A DNA stretch of 64,000 bases from Drosophila pseudoobscura (GCF_009870125.1 NC_046683.1:59721869-59785868); one strand, 5' to 3'; counted from the stretch's first letter, positions 13,884-27,571 are shown. The notes: generated from the sequence alone by a model not told the origin. Program-made: numbers and translations.

Positions 13884-14551
13884 ACCCAGGACCAAGAGTA
13901 TCCATGGGATTTTTGCATCTTAAGGACACTTCATTAAGCGACTCGAGGGCTGGCAATTCATTAGCCCACAGACCACTAGATGGCATGTTGCCATCGGTAG
14001 CCCCAATCTCTGTACATTCCTGTACTGTGCACACTTTTCGTCCTGCCCCTGCCCCTGCCCCTGAACGGATGCCCATTTGCCACTTGTTGAAACTCAATTA
14101 AGTTGGAGGAGGCGTCTCTCGGCACGGTAAAGTGTTGCGCCTGCAAATGTCAAAGGAAGCGCACAAATATTTGCAGATCCTTGCCAGCGCACTCGAGAGA
14201 CAAAAGCGCAATCAAAATGTCAGTTCAGCAATAAATTACGAGTACAGCCACCGAAAAGTCAACTTGTCTGCATAAGAATGTACACTCTTTCCCCAAAAGG
14301 ACTTTCACGAGAGGCCGTGGGACATTTTTTAATAATTATTATGACTGGGCGCGAGTGGGCGTCAGGGGGCGGCGAGGGGCGGCCCAGGATCTGTGCATAA
14401 CGTTTCACGCAGTGGAACTGTCAGTCCTGCCAACGTGTTGCTAAGAGATGGTTGACTCCGTGTGGCATTGTCCTGGCTTTGGCAGTGGCTCTGGCAGTGG
14501 CTGTGGCATCACAATGTTTACGTTATCTCATTTAACACTTGAAAAACTTTT

Positions 14552-14593
14552 CCACACACACACACACACTTCTCCAGAGAGAGAGAGAGAGAA
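14552..14593. repeat. Compound (CA)n-(GA)n microsatellite
   Basis: A run of about nine CA units, a six-base spacer, then about nine GA units. Confidence 0.85.
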
Positions 14594-16938
14594 CAGAGTG
14601 TGTTTGCTGTCTTTTAAGTAGGTTGCTCTGCCCCACACCACGCCGCGCCACGCCACCCTGCCATGTCTGGGCTCTCATTTGCACATTAACAGTGTGAAAA
14701 ATTATGATTGAGCCATAAAACAGTCAGCTGCGCCCACGAGGACCCAGGCACCAAGCACCAGGCACCAAGCACCAGGTTTACTTAGGTCCTGTCTCCAAGG
14801 AATTGTCACATGTGTGTGCCCCCTCTGCCGCCTCGAAGGAGAAAGTTTTTTTGCCTGCTTTTTGGGAGGCGATGCTTTCAAAGGGAAAACAAAAGGAAAT
14901 TTTCACTTTGTTCTGGCTTCCGTTGCTTGCAGCCGATGCCGATGCCTCCGCCGCTGCCTCTGCCGCTGCCGTTTCCACGCTTTCCCGCTTTCCCGTTTTC
15001 CCGCTTCGCATTTCCCAGCTCTCGCTTGAGCAAACAAAAGTTAACCAGGCGTTGGTCCTGCTGTTGCTCCCAGAAGAGTCACAATTAAAACTGAGAGACG
15101 GGTCTACCAACAGTTTTCCTCATTGTTTTGCCACTTGCCTTCCACTCGGTGTTGCCTTGTGTCACTTTCATGCAGCACAGGACGCTGCCTCGCGGTATCA
15201 ATAATGAATGAGGAGCAGAGCTCACAAATGCTTGGAGTTGTCGGGTCTCGCGTTTCAATTGACTTGGCCCGACCATTAATAATCCACGGGGCATATAAAT
15301 CAATCATGCGACAAGCTGATAAACATCCAAGCAGCTCTCACACAAATGTGTATCCATCGGAGAGTGCGAGCAAACAAAAACATTGCTGCAAGACACAGAA
15401 CGCGTCCGTGTCCGTGTCCGTGTCCGAGTCCGTGTTCGGTAATTTGGTTTTGTCTGCAGCAGCATTTATTGGATTTTATGCCACTCGGAGGATTTTATGA
15501 CACCGACCAGACCAGACCAGACCAGAGCACACCAGCTGGTGGCTATTTTTAGTTATCCCCGAACTCTGCGCAACAGTTGGAGCTGCTGGAGGCGGAGGCG
15601 AAGCCGGGGGTGGAGCTCGCAGCTGAGCCTAGAGCTGAAGCTGTGGCTGAAGCTGTGGCTGAGGGCTGCAGCTATTTATAGACTGAAAAGCTCTTGGCCA
15701 GAGCGGGACGACTACATACATACATCTATGACTATGTACATCTATGGTAATATATAGCTTTGCCGTTACGCATGAGTGGAAAGAGTGCGAGCCGAGGCAT
15801 CTATGCATAGGGATTCCACAACTTGCATCTAAAGTTTTAGGTGCTTTATGGCTTTGGGGGATACAACTCTATGAAAATATTGCCCCAAGGTACAGTCGCA
15901 CAAAGATTCATTCCAATTGAATTGAATTAACCTGAGATGCTCCTTGGCAGGCAGCTCCTGCTCTTGACTCTTGCAATTTAGTTTTCCGTGGAATTCCTTT
16001 TCCATAGTTCATGAACAAACGTCTTGCGTTGCCGGGCGAAATCCGATTCCGCCGTAGAGAAGGTTTCGCTGGCACCGAGCAGCGTGTCCCTGGTCCCTGG
16101 TCCCTGCTCCCTGTACCCTACTCCCTGGTAAAGTATGCCATGTTTTGGCTTAACTTCTACGTACTGCTTAGCGGATGAAAATATGCACTGCTTCTTTGCA
16201 TTTCAAATGTCTGGGAGAGTCCTTAAAGTGCTCCTCCCCCTGCTGCTACCCCTTTTGCCGCCTCCCTTTTCGTTTTTCTTTCTTTTTTTTGTTTTCTTGC
16301 GCACAATTACGCAACAACAACAATACGCAATACAATAAAAAAAAGGTAACGAAAGCTTTGCCGTAATCAGAAAAACGTAAAAATTTCCTACAAGCAGGTA
16401 ACGAAAATATTTGAAATTGCTTTTTGCTTCCCCCTATGCCTAGCCCTGTGGCCCCCGAAACCATGCCCATTCCCATTCCCATTCCCATGCCCCAATCCGA
16501 TCCGACATTTTTCCGTTTTGCTTTTGGCATTCCGTCTGCCTAATGGCATACACTTTAGGTTTCGTTTTCGTCTGGTTTTATTTATTCTCCCCCTGTCTTA
16601 CGACTCTCTCTCTCGACTCTTAACGACATTGTGGACACATCTTTGGCCGACATTTCTTGCTGTGTTTTGTTTTGCTGGAATGCGGGAAACTTCAGCGCCT
16701 TGATAAGGCTAATTGCCCATTTCTGATGTAGTACAGTCGCACCCTTCATAATTCCTCAAAGGATGTGGCCCTCCTCAAGGGTATTTCTAGTTCGATGCTT
16801 CGAGTTCCGATTCAGGAATTCTCTTTATTCCGCCTTTTGGCTGTCGCACATATCGAATTCTGATTTGACGGCGACACAACACAAATATTTGGGCACACAG
16901 CAGGCGGCGACATAGGTCAGCGCAGCGTGGCACAAATG

Positions 16939-16986
16939 GTGGGGGGTGGGGGGTGGTGGTTCGGGGGATGGTGTTTTGGGGGGTGG
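16939..16986. repeat. G-rich tract, G-quadruplex candidate
   Basis: Several runs of 5-6 G separated by one or a few bases, including GGGGGGTGGGGGGTGG. This is enough for intramolecular quadruplex folding on the plus strand. Confidence 0.7.
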
Positions 16987-17608
16987 TATATTGTACATGA
17001 ATGAAAGATACTTATTGTCGCATATTAGAGCAATATGAATCGAATACGTAAGCCCATTGGCATGGCAACCTTGACAAGGAGTCTGCTAGTACAACAATAC
17101 GTATACGTTATACGTATACGTATCGTGTCGGATTCTCCCAAGGCGTGTGCGCTTCATTACAACAAAGCCAGATGAGCGTGGGCATTATGCATGCTATTCA
17201 TACAACATGAATGCATAATCCATGGAAATTGATTCCATTTGGCATCATTTATGAGCTACTCGCTGAGAGGTATAGCAAATCGAAAAGACAATCGACAATT
17301 GAACACGATTGGATTTTGCCCTGCTCGCTCGTAAAACAAAAATCTTTAAAAATCTTTAATAATCTAAAATACCATAACTTTTGTTAAATTGTTTCCCGCA
17401 AATACAAATTAGTCTTTCCATTTATACAAAAATATTTATGCAACAAAGTTCTGACCACCGCAAAACCAAATTTGTTATTGTTCGTGATGTAAAAGCCATG
17501 TTTTTTTCCCTTTCCATCTCCGACCCACGACAGACAGACCACAGAAACCACAATAAAATTCTTGAAACAAACAAAAAAAAGACATCATGGCATATGTCAA
17601 AAACAACC

Positions 17609-17640
17609 GGGGGTGGTGGGTGGTGGGTGGGGGTAGGGGG
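17609..17640. repeat. GGGTGGT-type G-rich repeat
   Basis: Repeated GGGTGGT units ending in two G5 runs; a second G-quadruplex candidate. Confidence 0.7.
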
Positions 17641-18256
17641 AAAGCATTAGTTCCTCGACCAAACTATAAACTAAAAATAATGAAAACAATAATTATAAGC
17701 CGGAAAAAGTTATGCTTCTGGCCCTGTCAACAGCAATAAACATTTTTCTTCCAATTATTTTTCTATTACTGTTTCAAATTTGAGCTGACAGTCGGGAGAG
17801 ATGGGCCGGGGCAGGACGAACTGGTTTGTCCTGCAACCTTTATGCAAAATAGCAGCAGCAAGAGGCAGCAAGAGGCAAAAGGCAGAAGGCAAAAGGCAGA
17901 AGGCAAAGGGCAAGCGAAGCAGTTCCTAATGAAATGTCCACGAATGTCTTTGATGTTGTCCCCGAATTCAATGGGGCGGCGATGGACACTGTTTTGGGAG
18001 AGTGCTTCCCGTCCAGGGGGCGGGGGGCGTTGCCAGGACGAGCAATAAAGCAACACAAGTGGCAAACGGAGAAACGGAAGCAAAATGGAAATTATGATAA
18101 GAAGTTGCCGGAGCATTTGAGAACTGGACAGTCATTAAAATGGAACTGGCACACAGCAAATTATGTAGTCAACAAATATACAGCTTTAACAAAGAAAACG
18201 GAAAGGCATTCAGGCACCGAAGAGCGTAACCCCCTTTCTACCGTGCAGGGCGGAAA

Positions 18257-18272
18257 GGGGGGGGGGGGGGGG
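18257..18272. repeat. Poly-G homopolymer (16)
   Basis: The longest G run in the window (about 16), followed within 30 bases by GGCTGGGT repeats. Confidence 0.9.
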
Positions 18273-19446
18273 AGAATGTGGGGCAGGTGGCTGGGTGGCT
18301 GGGTGGCTGGGTTGTTGGTTGTTAGGTTCTTCTGGCACCAAAATATGTCTCGATGTTAAGTGCTTCATTTAATTAACAAAGTTGACATGAAAGCCCGTGG
18401 CCCCGAGCCCCGAGCCCCATTGTGTGTCCCGCACATTCACCGATTCGGGGCTTTGTTAAGGTATACCCTTCGTATACCCTAACCAATAAGCAGGGGCTCT
18501 TCCTGCTCTATTTGCCAGACAATTTGCTTGTATACCATTTTGTGCTATATTTTTCTAAGAGTATCGCTACGGTATGGGGTTCTCCTTCAGTTATTCCGCT
18601 TTTCTTTTGGAATCCAAATTGTTTGTTTTGTCTATGTAATGGAGGAGCCATGGCACAGCAGATGGCGTGGGACAAAGTGGGGCACTCGTCGTCCCGCCAG
18701 GTGTGCCAGGAATTACTTTGGTTAATTTGATTTCAAAATTTGCATTCCCCCGATAGAAGTGCAATGCGAATGTATGTATGTATGGTACATACGTATGGGG
18801 TATGGGGTGTGGGTATCATCTGCGGTTTTTGGGGGGCGGAGGATACAGATTTTGCATAAATTTAATTAGAGAACAACAGTGGAACAGAACCAAATTGAAG
18901 TTGAGCTTTAATTAACTCTGGATGGCCCCATCCCCCCATCACCGTGCCTCTGCCAGTGGCAGCGTCGCTGGCGGCCCTGCCTGTTGCTGCCACCGAAGCT
19001 ATTGTTGTTTACGCCATACCAGTATGATATATAACTTTATGTACGACTGATTGTACATGGCTATACATATTTGTTATTATATTTCCCCGAGAGCCCCCTA
19101 CAACCATAAAATCCGCAAAAACAGCAGCTGCGTGTTTCACAGATACAGATACAACGAATTGCATGTACATATGTTTGTATGTACCGATATGTGTACCATT
19201 TAATACATATTATATGGGGATAATATAATAGTTTGCCTTGATAAGACTGCGGTCATTAAAGTCGCCCAGGGCCACATCAGGCGGCCAGCTCCACCTCCCT
19301 GTCGCTCTTCCCCCTCAATATTTGTTTGCCGTGATTAAAGAAAATACGCCTCAGAGATTTCGACTTCTGTTGGGGATTTATCCTCGCAAATGCTAAAAAA
19401 ATATTGATTCACGAATATTTCATGACTCTATAATCTTAATAAAACA

Positions 19447-19531
19447 TACGAGTACGAGTACAAATGCGAGTACGAGTATGAATACGAGTATGAATACGAG
19501 TACGAATACGAATACGAGTTCGAGTACGGGT
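19447..19531. repeat. ACGAGT hexamer minisatellite
   Basis: About 14 degenerate hexamers of the form (A/T)ACGAGT or AATACGAGT. The related TACGTGTCC repeats occur 220 bases downstream (about 19740-19780). Confidence 0.85.
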
Positions 19532-21451
19532 ACAGAATATTGTTATATTCTTTTCAATGGAAACGTGTTCTAGTATCCATCGCAGCTGAAGGGCACCCGA
19601 GTGTTAATAATAATCACAATAAATTATTCATTGCAGGCGAGCCACACGCCTCTAGAGCACTCACTTTAAATAAATAACAATGACTGGCATTCCATAATTA
19701 AAGAGCAATAAATACTTTGATTCGCGTTAATTGTAAGAGTACGGGTACGTGTCCCTGTACGTGTCCGTGTACGTGTGCGAGTGTGGCGGATAACAGGGAT
19801 GATACAGTTGAATGCCGTTGGCAGATTGTCGATAATTTATCGAGATTACATCCGAGGACGAGAAGAAGCATGGTACCGAACCGGATCTGTTCAAGGACTC
19901 ACCACTCACCTGTCTCTGCAGCTGGTTAAGTGATTCTCCTCCGCCCCTGCTTTGGATGATTTCCCCTTTAACTTTTATGGCCGCATAAATTGGCACACGG
20001 CTTGGTCCTGTGCTGGTCCGGTTCCAAAGTTCTCCTCAGGTCCTCGGGTCTTCAGGTCCAAAAACTAAAAATTCGAATGCAAATTCGTGAATTCCTCGTG
20101 AAGTTTTCTCTTCGCTTTTGTGATTTTCTTTTGTTGTTGCTTCTGCTGCCTTTATGTGTGGATTCGTTTTTTTTTTTTTTGGTTTTTGTTTTTTTATTTT
20201 CCGTACTCGTTATATTTATTTTAGCATAATTTTGGGTTGTGCACTTTTCCGTTTTCCGTTCTCTGAAACGGCGGTGGTTTTTCAACTTGAAAAAAAAAAA
20301 ACAAAAAACATTCAGAGCATATTTAATGGGGCATGACCAAGGCTGAGATCGTAAAAGAAATGGTTATGTTCTCTGTGTGTGCTGTGCAGAGTGCACTGTG
20401 CTGTACTGTCCTGTGTACAGTGTACAGTGTGCTTCGTGCTCTCTGTTCCGTGTCCTGTGGCAGTATTCTATGTGTAATGAATGGTCCTCTATGTGCAACA
20501 GTTGGGGGAATGGGGAATGGGAATAGGAGAATAGTAGAATGGTAGAAGTGGATGTGGATGTGGATGTGGGGGGATCGTCTGGCAAATGGATTTTTATTTT
20601 ATCGCCTGGCAATAAAAAGCGAAACTGCAGACCGCGCAACAGTTTGCAATTATGTGCAAATGCAGCGTGACATGAACGACCAGATCCTGCTGGTTTCCTG
20701 GGTCCCCTCTTCTATCTCTCCCTCTCTCTCTCCCCCTCTCTCTATCTCTCTCTCTTGACTCTGCATGCAATTTGCTTTTAATTGTTCTGCCACTGCCACT
20801 GATACTTCTACTGTCCGTGCTCTACCTCTACCTCTACCTCTACCTCTTTCAATTCTTAATTCAATTCAATTTGGTTTAGTTTTGTCGTATTTTAGTTGAC
20901 TTTAGTTGGGTTATACGTTTCATTTCATTTCATTTCATTTTGGCTCTTGGTTGGCCCTTCGCGTCGCGCACTCACTTCGACACCTCCCTCGATGGGAGGT
21001 CCTGACGACTGACTGTCCGACAAATTGTCACTTTACAACTTCTTTGAGCGTTACCTTCTTCTCCTCTGGGCTGTGGCTCTGTGGAACTGTGTTCTCCTGG
21101 CTCTTTGGCTTTGGCTTTGGCTTTTGCTTTGGCTTTGGCTCCGTCCTGCTCTTGGATGGATAAGGGCTACTACCTTCGGCGACGCCTGCCAACAGCGAAC
21201 TGAGCTGCTCCAATTTCGGGCTTCACCTTATAAACGGGTCTGTGGCTGTGCCTGTGCCTGTGCATCGCACTGTTGCTGCTTCTGCTGCTCCTGCTGGTGC
21301 TCGTGCTCCAGTGCTATCCTTAAAAGCGAGTCCTCACTGGCTGCCGCGCTTCCAGCTAGGCGTTTGTCTCTGATAAGAGCCTGCCATGGTGTGCGTGTGT
21401 GAGAGCGCACACACAGAGAGAGAGAGAGGAAAGCTTCGAGAGAGGCCAGCG

Positions 21452-22092
21452 CACAGTGGGTGAAACGGCCAATCTTCGAAACTTCGAAAACTTTATTTTC
21501 TTGTAATCTATTCGATTAAACACATTTTATCTTTTTAATATATTTATAGAGCTGTACGCTCTCAGAGTAATCACAAGTTCATAAATTGTTTTGGCTACAT
21601 TTAAAGGTAAAATAAAAATAGTTGTTTGCATGTTTATCATGTGTTTTTCCCGAAATAACATCGTAGAACATATCCACAAATATTTCGTGTATTTCTTTAA
21701 GACTTGTCTAGGCTAAAACTAGTATCGGTTGGTAATTGGGTTCGATCTGATCATGAAAGACTAGAATGCCATTGACTTTTCTTGCAGTTTTGTTCTATAT
21801 ATTTTATTTAGTTTTAATGTGCACCTCAAAGCATTTACTTTTCCCATTTTCCTAGAATTCAGAAATTTTAGGTATGCTTTAAAGTTTGGATCCGACCAGA
21901 ATATGATTCTAAATAATATGTTATATATTGCATTATTTAAAAAATACAAAACTTATTTAATTTTTTAATTACCATCAAAATTCTACCATTTACATAATAC
22001 ACATAGGAAAAACAGGAAGAAGTTATTTTTTTACTTTCGAAGGTATTGTTTTATGGATATATGTACATAGATTGACCGTGTCACCCACTGTG
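21452..22092. mobile_element. Short TIR DNA transposon (MITE), Transib-like ends
   Basis: A 641-base AT-rich segment bounded by 24-base terminal inverted repeats that match at 22 of 24 positions. Both ends begin CACAGTGGGTGA and continue ACGG and CAATCT around two mismatches. The outermost seven bases (CACAGTG) match the RSS heptamer and resemble Transib termini. The five bases flanking left (CAGCG) and right (CAGCA) differ at one position, consistent with a decayed 5-bp target duplication as Transib makes. An 8-bp duplication fits only 5 of 8 bases. No transposase ORF lies inside, so it would be non-autonomous. The inverted repeats are seen; assignment to Transib is inference, and P- or hAT-like families are alternatives. 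Confidence 0.72.
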
Positions 22093-22788
22093 CAGCAGCG
22101 ATGTTCTCTTGAACAAAGCTCTGGCGGAGCTAAACCGTTATTTCAAACTGAAATTGTATTGGGGTTATCTCCAAGAAGGAATTTGTTTGAAAATATCAAT
22201 CAAAGATTTTAAATAATGTTTCCTTTAGATTGAAAATGATAGTAATTTGCTTTTAAGTGAATATTACATATAATCTATTTGAATTGATTATATACTAATT
22301 AGGGAAAAGTTTATATTATTCCACATCGAATAATTTCGAGCCGAAATTTTAAGCAAATTTAAGCCAAAAATTTCATAAATAATAATGAATAATTTCCTTT
22401 CTGCATAAATTACTTTTTTGGACAACATCGAAATATTATCCCCCTCCCTCGAGCTCTCTCCGCTGCCGCTCCCTCTACCGCTCCATTACGACGGCTTTGC
22501 ATCAGCTGCGGTGGGGGTTGGTCTTGAATGAACTCCCTCCTGTTGCATATGTTGCCAGGACAAAGGGCTGGCGGGGGGGGGAGGGGGCCATCTGTGGCCT
22601 AGAAACATGAAACATAGAACCAAATGCGATGCGATGCGTTGCGTTGCGATGCTCTCTCTTCGTCTGGCCCTGAAGTTCAAGATGAAGGTTAGACGGCAGG
22701 CAGTGAGCGGCAGAAACTCGAAAAGCTTTCGGCCAAAGCTTTTGCTCTCCCAAGCATACGCTCTTCGTGCCTCTTTGACTTCCTTCGT

Positions 22789-22832
22789 CTCGCTCTCTCT
22801 CGCTCTCGCTCTCTCTCTCTCTCTCTCTCTCT
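22789..22832. repeat. (CT)n microsatellite
   Basis: About 20 CT units with a few CG interruptions. It is the longest GA/CT tract in the window. Confidence 0.9.
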
Positions 22833-23862
22833 AGTGCGTAGTTAACATGTTGCTGCTTGCTTCGATTTGTTTTGTTTTTCAGTTTTCCACCGTGGCGCCC
22901 CGAAAAATTATGATGAGCTCCATCAAGCGATGGTGCTTAGCGCGCGCGGGCTTCCTTCCTGCTGTACTTTTCCACCCACGCATCCACGCATCCATCTGCT
23001 CCAACCCATCCACCATCCTGCTGCTAAGCGATTACTCCCTCCCCTCCCCTCCCATCCCCTCCAGCCCTGTTCTGGCCGAATCTGTGTGGGGAACAGAACG
23101 GAACCCCGCCTCCCGCCTGGTGACCCAATTCCATGCCTCCACGTACACGGCGCTCAGCAATGGCAGGCAGCTGGAGGAGCCACGGCACGGCACGGCACGA
23201 CATGGCAGAGCACAGCATGCCAGGGATTGAAGGCATTTTGTGTGCCCACAGATTTACAGTCATACCTTGCGCTTGATTGGCTGCGACTGGGTTGATCATA
23301 CTGTGTGTGCGTCTCCGCCCGTATCAAATATCCGTACTCGCATGGAGCCGTAGGTGCTAACAGGGGAACATTTTTGCATCATGCATTGTTGGCTGTCACC
23401 ACGGGCGGAGATTGATTGTTGACTGCACTGCTATTGCCATTGCCACTGCCACTGCCACTGCACTCTCATCTGGCAAAAGTACAAACAAAAGGGCAGGGGC
23501 TGGGGCAGGGGCAGGTGCTGGGGCCGGAGATGGGGCTCTTTCTCTGCCTGCCACCCGATGCTGCCATTGGCAACAGCATCCGAAAATTAAGCTGCTTAAA
23601 TAAGCGACAATCTCAAGCAGGTGAACAAGCAGAACCGGAGAGGGTCCTGGCATGTGGTACAGAGGGTGTGTGCCAAGTACCGAGAGTACTTCCGTAACTA
23701 ACTATTTCTCGTTGCTCTCTCCCTCTTTTTGGACTGTGAAAATGATAAAAGTTTTGTGCGTCTCGTCTCTCTGCTGCCTGCTATCTTTTCTTAATTCGAG
23801 TTTGAGGCCAGAAAGTTGTGCCGCTGTCAATGATGTGAACTTCTGAACTTTGATTGGTTGCC

Positions 23863-23884
23863 CCACACACACACACACACACAC
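23863..23884. repeat. (CA)n microsatellite
   Basis: About eleven CA units. Confidence 0.9.
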
Positions 23885-25259
23885 ATTCGAAGAGGTGTGT
23901 CTGTGTGAGACCTAAATTTCCGATTTATGCTGAATTTTCAGGCAGATAAACTTACAATTGGATTATAGATTTCCAGCATAAATAGATTTTCGAAAGGTAC
24001 TCGCACTACATATTTTAGAGCAAAAGAAAACTTTCAATTCCATTTTAGACCAAAAAGGAATTCCTTGTGCTAATTTAATTAGTAATCAAGGAGAACAGGG
24101 TCCGCTCTTACAGGGACTTTCAGCAACAAAAGTGGTGTAATTCGTTTTACAAACTTAGATGCAAGCTTAAATTCATGGAAATCCTCTTGCACAGAACTAT
24201 AGAATGCGCGTAGAATTAAAAATCGGAATAGCCAAGCAAATGCCATAAATACCCGAGCAGATCCCGGCTGAGAGCCTCATCCGAATGCCTTTCCCAGCTT
24301 CATTTTGCTGCAGGCAGACGACCCTTGGTCCGGGAGCTGCACTCTAAGCCCCTCCACTCTGAATTAAGCCTCGGACTGAAAGAAGCAGAATGATGTTGCA
24401 TGCAAATGAAATGGCACAACAAAATGCCAAAGCGCAGCAGTGGCAGCAACAGCAGTAGCAGCAGCAGCAGCGCCTCAAAATGTCAGTTATTTATAGCTGC
24501 CGCCCAAGTCGGGGCCAAGTCCACAGATACAAATCACTTTCACTAATTATGCCTTCAGTTGCGCCGCAAAATCTAATCGCCCACCGATGTCCGGCCCAGC
24601 AAAACTTGTCCAAAGTGTAGAGGAGCTTAAAAGCCAAATGACGATGGCCCAGGCACACGCAGTACGAAAGGAAAAAAGCAAAAACAAAAAAAAAGCCACT
24701 GAGGCGAAAGTCAAAGTGGAGATGGCAAGCGCTGCGGTGTGGTGTGGTGTGGTGTGGCAGCCCCAGCTGTGGTCACGACCGTAGAGTAAACAAAGTTCGG
24801 GGACTGGACTTGCTTTTCCACGGAATGGGGGCTGCCAGGGACAGAGCCGAAGCTCCAGCAATAATTAAAGGACTATCCATGGACATTCCTTTGACCGCTG
24901 ATCCATCGTGTTGTTCTACCACTCTCACGTGGCCATCTCTATTTGGTTTTTGGCCAAAAGAGAACGTGAAAAAATAGAGTAACACAAGTGTAGCATATAT
25001 TTGGGGGCGACAATTTTGGCCTGGGCCGAGATAAAGCGACCCGATAGCCAGCCAACCCCAGCCGCAGCCATGTCTGGGGCACCCCACCTGGCGCTCCCCG
25101 ATCGAACTTCCATTGCTGTTGCTTTTGTTGTTTCGTTCTTGAAGGGTGTGCCACACCTGAGGTCACGAAAACGTTGCTGTCTCGGTGTGTGGCTTAGTTT
25201 AATTAAAGTTTTCTTGAAAATTCGTCGTTTTCATTATTGCTTTATTTGTGGGACACCCT

Positions 25260-25280
25260 TCTCTCTCTCTCTCTCTCTCT
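25260..25280. repeat. (CT)n microsatellite
   Basis: About ten CT units followed by ATCCCTATCTCT. Confidence 0.9.
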
Positions 25281-27550
25281 ATCCCTATCTCTAGCGTTCG
25301 TCCTGTCTTCTGCTGGCGAATTGAGTAACTTATTTCTTGCCACCAAACCAGTTGCAACCAAATTGTGCACACGTGGCACACAGATCCAACTAATTGCTCA
25401 TGCAGCAGCGCTTGCAATTTAACTTTTCGTATCAGTTTCAGTTTCATTTGCATTTCCATATTTATTTCTCATTACCAAAAAGTTAAATTTCTCGCTTCTT
25501 CTCCGCTGTGTGTGTGTGCGGTTTCTTTTTCTCTGTCTGCAAAGTTTTGTCACCTAAATCATTTAGAACGAGTGCGAGTACATTGCTGGGGTGTTGTGTG
25601 CCTCTTAAACAGGCTGCCAGACAACATTAAATAAAGTGCAAGGTAAGCAGCGGCACAAGCCGCGAACTTGATGAGCTTCCACGCTGTTCATTAAACAACA
25701 GAAATAAAAAGAGAAGCAGCCATAAAGCTCTGGTTGCAGCTGCGGGGCTGTAAAATATTAATTTCTTGACGTTTTGCCACCTGGAAGGTTCTAGCGAAAA
25801 TTAAGCCAGACAACCACCGCCCCCCACCTACCGTTCTTTAAAGCAGACCGATCGACCCATGGGTTATCTTAAAGTAGGCTGCATCAAGGTCGGGTGAACC
25901 TCAGTGTTTCCAGCAGGCAAGACCCTTCCATCCCTTTCCCCTGTTCGAGCCTGTCTGGCTTTGGCATATTTTGGCGTAGTTTTCGCGCATTTGCCAATTT
26001 GCAGTAACGTTGTCTGCCGCCAGCCAGCGGGAGCTGTTGTACCCGGTTTGCGTGTCCCGTCTATTACCCACTCCATGGGCCAATGATGATCGATGCGTGG
26101 ACGCGGACATCCAGAAATTATGACCATAGATAGCAACACGCACGCATAGGCGCGTTGGCGGATGGCGATGTCGATGTCCTTGTCCTTACACCAAGAGCTG
26201 TGTGTGAGTGTGTGTGTGTGTGTCTGGGGCTTGTGTATGCCGCTTGCATGGAAATTGGTAATATTCATTCAATTTATTGGCTAATTGCATTTACAGTAAC
26301 TAATGAAAACGCTCAAATGCCAAATAAAATGGCAAATTTATCAAATTCTCTCACGCGTCTCGAGGTGAAATGAGTAATGTCGAATCAACGTCCCACTGTT
26401 GCCAGAATGTCTGAAATGCTAATTTATAAAACGCTCGTTCGCTGATTCGACAGTGATAAAGAGTTGGCCGCCGCAGGCTCAGGCACAGGCACAGGCCCAA
26501 GCCCAAGCCCAATCCCAGGCCCAGATACTGGGATGGTCTGCGGAATTAGGTGTGAAAATGTAATTTACTCTGAGATAAATGGAAAACTCGTTAGCCTGAT
26601 TTTTGTTGTTGGGGGTGGGGGCGGGGGGGTCTCGTACGAGTGGGACTATGCTGTTGTTTCCTTTGCAGCGACCTCGAGTGTCTTCTGTCAAATGAATATC
26701 CTGGCAGGTTCTTGCGGTCAGGGCTTTGTTGTTGGGGCGGCTGTCGCCCAATCTGCAGGTGACAGGTGAAGGAAGAATGCAGCCACGCTCTTGAGTGGCG
26801 GCAACTTTCCAATTAGAGGGCTATAAAAAGTTTCCCCTTGCTGGCTGTTAAATAATTCAATTGTTTACCCAAACGATGGCCCATCAAAAGGATGTTTTTC
26901 ACTTCGTTTCTAGAGCTTTTCGCGTATATCTATCTATTTTTCTTAACTTGCAGCTGGCTTAATTAGTGCAACTTTCTGCTTTTGGCCAACAGTTGTTTTG
27001 CCCTGCCAGCACTTTTCTGTGGTCTCGGCTAATTGGAAAAATATGGCCCTGACTGGGGATCTCTGCGAAGGTGAAGGATATCCTGTACATTATGTTTTTT
27101 GTTTGCCTTTTTCTAAAGAACACAACACACACACATGAGGGCTGTTCCTCTCGCATAATCAGGAATAGGGTGTAGGGGGCACGTGGCACAAAGGCAAACA
27201 CGGAAACAACTTGTTGCAACTACGAGCAGAAGCAACAACAAGGAGAAGCACAAAGTGTGTACATGTGTCGACACCAAAGGAAAGGTCCTGTAAGAGCAGC
27301 CGGAAGAGGGCTGTGGCTGGCAAGTGCGAAAGGACCTTTGGCTCATATTATAAATAATTTATATTGTTTGCCCAACAGGTGAGGCTCAGTCCCTGGCTCT
27401 GGGATGTTTGCCAAAGCTGAGGCTGTTGTTGGGGAAAAGAGTTGGAATTTGAGAATGAAATTAGATTTTATCAGCCCTGCAGCCCGGCCATCCTCATCAG
27501 CCTCAGGATCTTGTTAGCCAATCAGTTGGTGAGCAAAATTCAACATGATT

Positions 27551-27571
27551 GCACACACACACACACACACC
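27551..27571. repeat. (CA)n microsatellite
   Basis: About ten CA units, followed by CCCACACAC. Confidence 0.9.

Noticed and set aside
22100-22440. AT-rich DNA after the inverted-repeat element as a possible second transposon
   Set aside because: No inverted or direct terminal repeats could be found around it.
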